Source: Zymoseptoria tritici IPO323 (taxonomy: Eukaryota > Ascomycota > Dothideomycetes > Mycosphaerellales > Mycosphaerellaceae). Taken from it: 64,000 bases of DNA. A program made the position numbers and the translations under genes. The stretch is from positions 496,001-560,000 of the forward strand of contig NC_018205.1 of assembly GCF_000219625.1 (NCBI RefSeq), read 5' to 3'. The stretch's first letter is position 1. Every line of letters begins with the position of its first letter. The notes under the pieces were generated by a model, which searched no databases, was not told the origin of the DNA, and saw nothing but the letters and a program-made list of their open reading frames with translations. Of this stretch, positions 45,831 to 55,429 are shown one piece after another.

Positions 45831-48800
45831 ATGTCGACTATGCAAGCTGCCGAGAAACTACTAACCCTATCAGTCCCTGTTCTCGAAGAAAAGGATAACT
45901 AGAGCACGTGGAACGATAAAATTCGCAACTAACTCGTCGCGCTCGGATACAGCTTAGTAATTAAGACAGCCGAACCTTAACAGGACACCGATCTTCCCTA
46001 CGAGGGAGCTAACTAGACTAAATACTAGCGCGATTTTAAGGAGAAACAGAAGCGAGCCCTTAGAATTATTAGAGACAGATGCGGTTACAATGCCAAACAA
46101 CTTATCTTTAGGCACGCTAATCCCTTTAACGCGCTAAGTACTCTTTCCGAGAACTTCGCTAAAGGAGGCGCTGGAGAATTCGCGAGAATATCTAATCTCT
46201 AGAACTTAATTACTATAGACAATTCTAAGGGCGGCATTAGCCTCTACGGTTCTAAAGTTCGTCGTCTCTAGAATCGTTTCGTAGAGATCGATCTAGGACT
46301 TAAGATCCTAGAGCCTTACGCTGTCTAAAAGTTTATTGCCGGATTGCTAGAATCCTTCGAGCTATTCGTTACCTCCTTCAACCAAACCCGTTAGCTTATC
46401 CTAAAGACAGTTAACAACACAGTCGAGAAAACCGCCGTTACCTTAGGAGAAGTTATCTCTAGCGCTAAGGACTTCGAGACGCGACGTAACGCGTTAAGCA
46501 CTAACGAACTCGGTCTTTATAGTAGATACAACCGCAAGCCAAAAGGCCGCGGCATCCCCCGAGATCAGTGTAAGTACTACGATCGTCGTTATAAGGGAGA
46601 ATGCTTTATGCTTAACCTAAGCAAGGCGCCAGAATAGTAGAAGAAGAAGGAAGCCGAACGAAGGGATAGAAAGCATAAGGTCGACGACAACGAGGAGACG
46701 ACTCTCGTCTGCGAGTCCGCTCTAAAGAAGACTAAGGGCCTAGTCGTTCTAACTAACGACTGCGCCTTCAGTGCATCGAACGCTAGCGGCGAATCCTTTG
46801 CCTTGTATAAGGGCTCTAATCTCTTCGACACCTAGATCGTCGACTCCGGTTGTACATTACACCTCGTCGGAAGGAGAGACGTCTTTACCTCGATAACCCT
46901 AATTAAAGGGTATAGCTCCCGAGGAATCGGTAGTAACGCTATCGCTCCTACTTACATTAGAACTATCCGAATACCCGCGAAGATTAACAACAAACTCCAC
47001 TAGCTGAACATTACTAATGTTAAGTACTCGGCGCAAGCTAGAGTTAATCTTCTGTCTCTCGAACAAATGTAGCCTTCCTTCGACGAAATTACTGCCTCGC
47101 CAACTAGCCTTACTCTCGTTAAGGGCAGCCGCAGTTTCGTTACGCGCTTTTAAGACGGCTTGCTCCTTCTCGATACAATGCCGACGGAGGTTAAGATAGA
47201 CTTCTGTATAGCTGCGTATAAAGTCGACGGACAATAGGCATAGCTCTAGCACGAGAGGATAGGACATCTCGGCCAACAAAGCGTTCACCGTCTTAAGGAC
47301 ATAGTTACCGGAATGGAAGCATTAAATCCGTCGGGTTAATGCATCTGCGAAAGCTGCATACACAGTCGTTTTCGCGCTAAACCACACTATGGTTATATTA
47401 AACCTGCGACCTCGAAGCTCGAACTCCTTTATATAGACTCCAAATATAGCCTAAAGGATATAGTAGGCTACGATAAATCCAGTTTTTGGCTTACGTTAGT
47501 CGATAACTATACAACGAACACGGATTGCTTCCCGTATAGGCATATTCTCGATGTCCTTCTATGCCTGCAATAGTATTTAAAACGACATCAAACGCCCGTC
47601 TACAAGTGCAGACGAATACGACTTGACTAAGGGAGCGAATTTATTAATAACGCCTTTAAAGACTTCTACTTCGATTAAGGAATTGAACTCGAATTTATAT
47701 CTACCGAACAAAGTTAATTAAACGGCGTCGCTAAAGTCGTCAATCGAGTAATCCTTAAAAAGCTCGAACTAACGCTGATCGCTGGTAATCTCTCTTTAAA
47801 ATGGTAGCCTGCGGTAGTGTCGGCAATAGCATACCTACGCAACAGATTACCAAACTTAAGACACGCAATTACAGGACACGAAGCGTTCTACGGAGAAAGG
47901 CCGGATTTGTCTAACATTCGCAAGATTAGTTTAAAGGCCTATTGTTTAGTAAAAGAACCTAAGAACCGCGCGGGCTATATAGACAGGGCAGAGGAAGGAC
48001 AACTCCTTAGTTTTAAAGGGAACTATTAATATCTGGTTATCTGCCTAGGCTAGAAGGAACTAAGATAGGTCTATAATGTAATCTTTAAGGAGCATCGGAA
48101 ACACATTAAGGTCGAATTAGGCTCGGACTCCGAAGATGAAGCTCTGCTATTAAAGCGTGTGCGAAAGCAACGCTCTGTTAGACTCTTTGGTCCGGTTTAA
48201 AGTTCGGGGCCTATTTTATTGTCTGCCGCTCTAGGGGGCGAGAAAGCAGATGACGAATCGACAGACACTAAAAGCACCGACTCGGAACTAACTACTCTAC
48301 CCGAGTCGCTAACGCCGCTAACGCTATCGTTACATACCCTGTCTCGAGAACTAACGCCGGCAACGCCTCCGCGAGAGCTAACGCCTCCGCGAGAACTAAT
48401 ACCTCCGCCTCCCGTAGAGATTATATAGGACACTGTACCGGACGGACTTAAACGAGTTCGCAAGAAGAACTCCCTCTTCCCCGAAAGCGATTACGCACTC
48501 CTCTACGCGCATACGAATCTACTTACTAAGACGCTCGACTGTTACCTAGTGTTATAGCAAACGATAATGTATGCCTTCCTCGCGACTGCCGTAGCAGCTT
48601 TCGAACTATACGAGCTACGTACGGTATAAGACGCTAAAAGGACTGTAGTGGGGAATATCGCACTGTCACGTGCGGTCTGTATCTAGCTTCAGCTTCGTGT
48701 GCAGGTCGGAGGATGATGGAGACATCGACCTCCGGAAGGACCTTCGACACGCACATGAGGCCCAACAGTACAGAGCGCTCACTACTACCTCTTTTGCCCC

Positions 48801-50477
48801 CCCTACCTTTCACTCTAATTGTACAGTTTACCGCCCTTTTTGCCCCCTATGCTACTCCATACGTCCGCACTGCTACTATCCGCGGGAGATCGGAACCTTT
48901 GGAAGTTCCCCCCTCACAGGACTACCGTCTGGACCGAGTAGAAGGACGCGATAAGTGAGGAAGTAAAGTTACTTCGGAAGAACAAAACGTAGCAACTTAA
49001 GAAGCGCTTACAGATCTCTTCAAAGGCGAATATCCTGCTAGGTAGGTAGGTGTTTAAGCTTAAACGAGGGCCAAACGGTAAGATCCTTAAATATAAGGCG
49101 CGATAGGTAGTTAAGGGATACTAACAGGAAGAGGGCTCGGACTATACCGAGACCTTCGCGTCCGTCGTTAAACTAATGAGCTACAAGGCTATCTTCGCAA
49201 TCGCCGTAGCACTGGACTACGAGATCGAACAAATGGACGTTAAGACCGCCTTTCTTTACGGCCTTATTAAGGAAACTGTATACGTTAAACAGCCCTACGA
49301 ATTCGAGGAAGGGGACGATGTCTGTCTTCTTAAGAAATCGCTCTATAGATTGAAGTAGTTACCTCGTACCTGGTATAAGACTCTAACCTCTTATCTCGCG
49401 GAAATCGGATTTAAGCCGCTAGACGTAGATGCTAGTGTCTTTATCCGAGGGAATACGTTTATCGCCGTGTATGTAGACGATCTGCTTATCGTCGGACTAC
49501 GGAAGAAGGAAGTTAGCGAAATCAAAAGCTAACTAGCGAAGAGATTCGAAATGTCCGATCTTGGGCCGTGCGCCTACTATCTCGGTATAACAGTGCGTAG
49601 AGACCGCGTTAACCGAAAGATATTCCTTAGCTAACAGGCCTATATCGAGAAGTTCCTCCGACAATACAACATGTAGGAACAAAAGGTTAGAACGACTCTA
49701 ATAGACTCTTCCGCAAAGATCCAACCTGCGGAGGAAGGCTACATTGCCCCTAATAAACTTCGAACTAAATATCAGTCAGCTGTGGGCTTACTAATGTACG
49801 CTATGCTCGGCACTCGACCAGACATCGCATACTCTGTGTCTGTAGTTAGTCGGTTCTGCGCCAATCCTACCGAAGAACACTAGAAACTAGTCGAAAGAAT
49901 TATAGCTTACCTGCGTTATACTATTTAATTTGAACTAGTGTACTATGGAGATCTACAACTACTTAGCAGCTACACAGACGCCGACTGGGCTGGCGATATC
50001 GAGACACGCCGCTCTATGTCCGGCTAGGTATTTAGCCTAGGTAGCGGAGCTATTAGTTGGTTGTTAAAGCGATAGACGAGAGTAGCGCTGTCAACGGTTA
50101 AAGCGGAATACATAGGCGAAACGCAAGCCGCTAAGGAAGCTATCTGGCTAAAGTCTCTTCTCGATTAAATACTCCCCGACTCCGAGAAAGGTCTATAGGC
50201 AACTATTATACACTGCGACAACTAAGGCGCTATAGCTCTCGCGAAGAACCCAGCGTTCCACTCGCGATCTAAGCACTTTAGTGTCGATGTGCATTTCATT
50301 CGCGAGCGAGTTTAGGAAGGAGATATTAAACTACACTAGGTTAAAACCGACAGAATAATCGCTAATGGTCTTACTAAGCTACTTCCGAATTGCTAGTTCT
50401 ACGCTTTCCGAAAAGCCGTTGGTTTAACGCTCCCTGCTACTGCTGTAACGCCAAAATAGCTAGAAGACATAAAATAA
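45831..50477 (+). pseudogene. Copia-1 gag-pol polyprotein
   Basis: ATG 45831 to TAA 50475-50477, a single frame with TAG/TAA at Gln or Trp sites. Order: gag-like N-terminus; aspartic protease (VDSGCTLHL); integrase zinc finger (HERIGHLG, then CICESC); integrase core (LLYIDSKYS, LVDNY); reverse transcriptase (QMDVKTAFLYG, YVDDLLIVG); RNase H (YTDADWAGD, LSTVKAEY, HCDN). This order (integrase before RT) defines Ty1/Copia. The solo-LTR insert with its duplication is 279 bp, a multiple of three, so it does not shift the frame. Confidence 0.9.
48644..48918. mobile_element. Solo LTR, 275 bp, un-RIPed
   Basis: TGTAGTGGGGAATATC at the left and TTCCCCCCTCACA at the right, inverted TG...CA ends, flanked by a 4-bp duplication ggac (48640-48643, 48919-48922). 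The left arm lacks it: the arm offset changes by exactly 279 bp here. A boundary shifted by one base with a 5- or 6-bp duplication is also possible. It has normal GC content, so it inserted after RIP of its host element. Open frames at 48670-48958 lie in it by chance. Confidence 0.75.
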
Positions 50478-50585
50478 GTTAGCGGACTAGGGGGAGTTTC
50501 GCCAAGGCTACGACAGCGACGTCGACAATGTCGCTATTAATTTTCTTCGACAACGAGCTCCGAGCTAATACCCTTTAGGACAAGT

Positions 50586-52681
50586 ATGCGAAGTTTAAGG
50601 ACGGATTAACCGGTCGTTCATCGAGATATCGCCGTCGACCCCAAATCCTTATACAAAACTCCGAGTTATGTAATCCTCGGCGCTGACCTTAGCGCTGGAG
50701 TATAAGGATTTTCTGACTTCAGAACTAAACTTGCTTCCTTTCTTGAACATCCAGCGATACTAACGCTAACGACAACAACTATAGAAGATTTCCCTTTCTA
50801 CCAAAACTATAACTATAGAACCGAGTCTGGATTTAAGCTTATAGAAAACGAATTCGGCCGCCCTACCTTGCGAAGAATCGACTTAGACTAGTCGCTTCCT
50901 CTATCTAATACAGCTGATTTCCTAGCAACCGCTCCTAGTCGAGTCCTTCGCCAAAGGATTAAATAAAGGCGCCTACTGCTACCCGAAAACCTCACTAGTG
51001 TGGATTTCAGTTTGTTTGTTGTTGTTTGTTTGTTTGTTTGTTCTATTTACGTCCTTTCGGAGTCCAAGACTATGTAGGACGGCTTTGCTATAAAGGCAAA
51101 GCAGTAGATCTAGTTACAATTAGATTTTTCGGTATTCTTTAACCTTAGGGGAGACCCCGTGCCTAAGGCAGGACCTACAAGCAGAATCTGCCGAAGGACT
51201 TTAAAACAGCGCAAGACAAAGGAAATCAAACGAGTATCGTTGTCTGTAGCCTAAGGCTGCAGAATTTTCGCGCTAAGCTTTTGTAGAATTTTTAGCGGAT
51301 CCTTCTGCTTTTGTCTATAGCCTAAGGCTGCAGAATTTTCGCGCTAAGCTTTTGCAGAATTTTCAGCGGATCCTTCCGCTTCGCACATACGCTGCGAATT
51401 CGAAAGAGATGTAGTGTAAGAAGTAGCTGTCTAACTCGCTGCCTTCTCTTGTCCTTAGTATGCCTTTGTAGAACTATATGCCGCCTTCTAGCGTATATAG
51501 CTACATAGGTTAATTGTAGAGTTGTAGATTCTACCGAGTTCTAGCTCTTTAAAGTACATATATACTTCCTTCGAGGGCGACGAAGTCTTTAGAGAAGGGA
51601 CATGCGATTTCGATTCGGATTTCGAGGAGGTGCGCGTATAGGGCAGAGTGGACTACTTCTTTCTTCTTCTCGTTCTCGTTCGTAGCGTAGAGGGCTGTTC
51701 GTTCGGATCGTGCCGTTATTCTGTTGTAGCTTGTATTTCGAGGCGGATTTCGAGAAGGATAGATTTCGGGCGGATTTCGAGAGGTTTTCGAGGAGGTTTC
51801 TTCCAGACTGTCTTAGTTTCCCTTCCGAGGAAGGTACTTACGACGGCCACCGCGTAAAGGTGCAGTCTGTTCGGCCGTCTGTGGATTTCAGTATTCTTAG
51901 CAAAGAAGCAATTGAAAGAATCTACCGCGACTACTTCACAGCTACCGAGCAATTAAAGGACTGCCGCGAAATGGCCAGAATGCTCCAAGTGTTTAAAAGT
52001 GGATCGAAAGAGAAATACGGATTAAGAGGGCTATATATTCACCCTAAACTACTCTGCTTCCTGTCGGACTAAGAACGCACTAACTGGGCAACCGCCTATA
52101 AGGACGTTAAACACTCGGATCTTTGGAGCGCTTTTCAAACTATATCCAAAACCAGACAGAAGCCGCTTAACGCCTACACTCCCAAGACCTGGATTGCCCT
52201 TGTGAAAAGCCCTTAAGCTAACTAGATTACCGACAGCAACTAGCGCCAAATTCCCTGGCATGTGTAGGCGTTTGCGATCGTTAGTAGCCCTAGTAAGCAT
52301 AGCAAGAATCTCTTTATCTACGACTGTAATAGCGGGAGCCTTATACGCCGCTATAAGAGTGTTAAGCTGAACGAAGTCTATAGAAGCATCGCCCGGTTCT
52401 ATAACAAAATCAGGGCTACCTGGCGCATCAATCAAGTGTTTATAGGCAACATCTATGACGACTTTATTAGCGACACTATAGAATAGGCCTAATACGATAA
52501 CACCAGCATCGAAATCGACGAGAACCACTGTATTGGACACACTATGCGTTGGATTCACAAGATGAGCTAGATAAGGGATAGCTACTTCGATCCTAAGGAC
52601 AAGAAACATAGCCTTAAGGATCCGCGGTGGGAATCCTTTGTTGAAATGGAATACTTAACGGAACACTACACCGCTAAGTGA
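50586..52681 (+). pseudogene. Copia-1 ORF3, extra gene between pol and the 3' LTR
   Basis: ATG 50586 to TGA 52679-52681. Excluding S5 and one duplication it is 1215 nt, exactly 405 codons, with only RIP-type stops. The N-terminal part includes YVILGADLSAGVQGF-like sequence. The middle has DFSILSKEAIERIYRDYF. The C-terminal half has WATAYKDVKHSDLWSAFQTI, NLFIYDCNSGSL and GHTMRWIHKMS. I do not recognise the family; the C-terminal part vaguely recalls uncharacterised fungal proteins. It is less decayed than gag-pol. It stands where env would be but I see no signal peptide or membrane segment. A captured host gene is likely. Confidence 0.7.
51012..51879 (-). mobile_element. Retroposon S5, (CAAA)n tail, in ORF3
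   Basis: Partner of S1. Perfect 13-bp duplication tgtggatttcagt (50999-51011 and 51880-51892). Tail seen as gtttgttgttgtttg repeats. The 70-75 bp module is duplicated as in S1. Confidence 0.88.
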
Positions 52682-52737
52682 GATTAAGATAGTACTCTTC
52701 CCTTACAGAGGGTTTGACGAGGCTATGGAACAGCTAA

Positions 52738-52868
52738 CGAGGGGGAGTGTTGAAATACGGTAGCTGGCAATAGCTGGCTAGCTCCAAATGGTGTATATTA
52801 GGATATCTTCCTCTGAGTTGGTAGTCAGTTCTTCAATCAATCACTTCATCAATCATTCAATTTCAAAA
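52738..52868 (+). repeat. Copia-1 polypurine tract and 3' LTR, un-RIPed
   Basis: PPT cgagggggag followed by the LTR at 52748-52868 (tgttgaaatacggtagctgg ... caatttcaaaa). It keeps TG/CA where the 5' LTR has TA, marking the edge of the RIP zone. Confidence 0.85.
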
Positions 52869-52873
52869 AAAGC

Positions 52874-54048
52874 TGGTAGGCTTGCATGACGGAAAGATGA
52901 AATTTGTGTACCGGGGCACAAGTAGCGGTTAGGGTGGACGTGCTCGCTGCATCTTGGTCACGACCTTGGACTGGCGGGTCGGAGCAACCCTCTCAACTCG
53001 ATGGCCGATAGTAAAGGCCAGGAAAATTCGAAAGCAATGGCAGACATGTTTCGAACAGCGGATTGTTGGTAGGTACCGTATTTCGCTTGTCCTCTGTCCT
53101 TCTATTCTCAGCTCCACCGCTGGATGACTTAGGTTCCGTCCAATTCATCAACATCTTTTGGCCGTGAACTCATACCGTGTCTATATCGTAATAGGTCCTG
53201 TCGCGGTCGCCGCTCCCGAGCTGGATACTCCACGCGGTCGCTTTGATACCCTCGTCCCAACTACACCTCGGAATAGTTCTCTTGATTTTGCATCTCCCCA
53301 CAGTCATGTGGGCGTACGAAGACTCCTTGTCAATGGTATAGACCTTGATGTTCTTGGTATGGAATGGCTTCCAGTAGGAGATTGAGTTAAGGACCATTGG
53401 GGACTTGATGCTCGCCGTCACTAGAGGACACACAATCGTGAGTGGCGCCCCGTTCAGCTTCTTCATGACACGTCTTGCTCGAGGCTCGTCTGTGTTATGC
53501 ACCTCCACTGATCCACTGTCTTCCGAGCCAAAGAAGAGAGCATCCGGCATGAAATCCGTGTCGCATGAGACGAAAGTCTCGTCCTTGGTCACGAACAGCA
53601 AGACTTCGAATCCCATGCTCCACATCTCTTCCCCAGAGCTGATCACGTATTCCGCCGAGCCTAGATTGCTCTCGATGATATGGCGTAGCGACTTGCTTAC
53701 AACTGTGAAAGAGTATCCCGCCTGCATTCTTTGTATAAGCCAACGTCTCTCCGGGATGAAATATTTGAACGGATTGGTGTACTTGTCCAGGTCCTTAGCG
53801 CTAAACCTGATATTAGTGCCGATAATAAAATTGACGGAGTCCATTAGTAAGAGCTAGGCCATGATATTGTCCCTTATAAGGTCCACATCCATGATTCGGC
53901 GCAGTGTCGAAACTGTAACATTGAAGATCATTGTAGTGTCTATTGTGTACAGTCGAGTGGCCGACTGCATTCCGATATGTTCGAAAAGATGAACGGGACT
54001 GGAAGTCAGCCGTTACTAGGCAGCCGCCGGCTGGCGGGACGCCCCGCC
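52874..54048. other. Normal single-copy DNA between the two Copia elements
   Basis: No RIP signature. It holds the unknown minus-strand gene at 53170-53844 and its flanks. Confidence 0.6.
53170..53844 (-). CDS. Hypothetical protein, unknown family
   Basis: ATG at 53844, 224 codons. Begins MDSVNFIIGTNIRFSAKDLD, rich in aromatic and charged residues, no signal peptide, no membrane segment, no motif I know. Near the stop lies a GTATGAG that could be a donor: splicing from 53166 to an AATAG acceptor at about 53109 would replace the last codons and continue through the open frame at 52929-53108. I cannot choose between the two. It lies right next to the Copia-1 insertion. Confidence 0.55.
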   Translation of the reverse strand: MDSVNFIIGTNIRFSAKDLDKYTNPFKYFIPERRWLIQRMQAGYSFTVVSKSLRHIIESNLGSAEYVISSGEEMWSMGFEVLLFVTKDETFVSCDTDFMPDALFFGSEDSGSVEVHNTDEPRARRVMKKLNGAPLTIVCPLVTASIKSPMVLNSISYWKPFHTKNIKVYTIDKESSYAHMTVGRCKIKRTIPRCSWDEGIKATAWSIQLGSGDRDRTYYDIDTV

Positions 54049-54219
54049 TGTTGTGATTGGACTTAAGCTGAGTGGAAGAAGACCTCTGATTGGCAGGTAT
54101 ATATTGTTATGTAGAGAGAATCTTAAGTATGAGATTCTTACTTTAGCTATCTGTGTGTAGGAATGCCTTAGCACTAGTTACGTGCACTTTACTAATAGTT
54201 AGTTTAATAATCTACAATA
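54049..54219 (-). repeat. Copia-2 3' LTR
   Basis: Outer end tgttgtgattgg is un-RIPed; the inner end reads caata instead of caaca. Pairs with 60233-60403. Confidence 0.9.
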
Positions 54220-55420
54220 CTCCCCTATTAGCAGCTGCATTATTACGAGCTGTCTGTTACCTAAATATAGTAGGTATTTACCTACTACGTAGCTAATACT
54301 CGGCTTTAGCTTATTAAAAAGCATCTTCTTCTAGCTTTTTTATTCCTCTACTTTATAATCTACACCTCTTATCTATTTAGCTAATTTATTAGCTAATCTA
54401 TTATCTATCCCTTATAGCTATTAATAACATAATCTATATTACTAGCTATAGCTTCTAGAAGAAGAGTAGCTTTCTCTGTCCTTAGGAAAACCTTCTAGCA
54501 AGTTATTAATAAAGTAAGAGCTATTAGTAGTAGAGATCTCCTATAGATCTATAAAGATAGTTCTGTAGTATATTAGACTATATATTAACTTATTAGAAGA
54601 GAGATAAATAGACACTATAATAGAGTAAATATTAGGGCTTAGGGTCCCTTCTCTTTTGTAGCTTGCTTTAATAGGTTTATAGCTAAGCTTAATAAGGATT
54701 TCCTTACTACAGACCTTATTAATATAGTAATAAAGGAGCTATATAACCTAAGGGAGTAGGCCTTCCTAGTAGAAAACTACCCTAGTCTAATAACTCCTAA
54801 TCCTTAGGGATTTGTGTTATACTATAACTAGACTCCTCTTAGCTAAATATTAAGCTCTAATAAGGCAGAGATAAAGTAGTAGTTAGTAGTATAGTATCCT
54901 ATGTATGTTCTCCTTAAAATCCCTTCTTCCCTAATAGAAACTAATATTCTCCTAGGCTTTAAGTTAAGATTCTAGGGGAATTAGCTTAGTCTTTTAGTAG
55001 TAGTTTTAGGGGGCAGGCTATAGGTTCTAGGATATGCTCTAATGCTTTTAGGTTTTTATAGAAAAGTTTTCCTTTAGCTAGGTGTTTTTCTTATAGTTTC
55101 TTAGATGCTTTTATAGAGGTGTGTAGTTACCTCCTTTCCTTTATATAGATAAGAATAAAATAAATGTTCTAAGTGTTATGCTTCTTAGTTTTGTAACAAA
55201 TAAAATAGTATAATTCTAGGGAGGGAATCCTTCTTAGGTAGGAATGTAGGTATTAAGGCATAAATTTAAGAGCAATTTCCCTCTTCTTATTAAGGGCTAG
55301 TTAGTCTAGTAGTATAATTTCTAACTACAAATTAGAAGGTTATAGGTTTAATTCCTATATTAGCCTTTCTTATATGTCTATGTTAGCTGCCTAATATAGA
55401 CGTATAAGTATCTTTTTGCT
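54220..55420. other. Copia-2 3' region without recognisable coding motif
   Basis: About 1.2 kb between the RNase H end and the 3' LTR. Besides the tRNA-like sequence at 55295-55365 I see only decayed TA-rich DNA; a plus-strand frame near 54480-54800 is Gln-rich if TAG is read as Gln, but I cannot name it. Confidence 0.4.
55295..55365 (+). tRNA. tRNA-Cys-like pseudogene inside Copia-2
   Basis: 71 nt that fold as a tRNA: acceptor GGCTAGT/ATTAGCC, weak D arm, anticodon stem TCTAA/TTAGA with loop CTACAAA, variable AGGTT, T stem ATAGG/CCTAT with loop TTTAATT. The anticodon now reads ACA; the TG to TA change expected of RIP implies an original GCA (Cys). It is on the strand opposite to Copia-2. 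Confidence 0.6.
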
Positions 55421-55429
55421 GGATTTATA

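Larger units (their letters stand above)
44841..52868 (+). mobile_element. Copia-1, right-arm copy, complete LTR retrotransposon
   Basis: 121-bp LTRs at both ends, target duplication aaagc (44836-44840 and 52869-52873). Order: 5' LTR, PBS ggttataagcccggg at 44962, leader with a decayed ORF, gag-pol in one frame, a 109-bp gap with a purine tract, ORF3, PPT gagggggag, 3' LTR. It contains a solo LTR of another family and retroposon S5. Without these inserts it is about 6.9 kb. Confidence 0.9.

Noticed and set aside
52049..52609. 186-codon minus-strand ORF
   Set aside because: Antisense to Copia-1 ORF3, which continues in frame on the plus strand to a stop at 52681.
7394..52868. Starship-type giant element
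   Set aside because: No tyrosine-recombinase (DUF3435) captain was readable, and the block is explained by nested smaller elements plus rearrangement.
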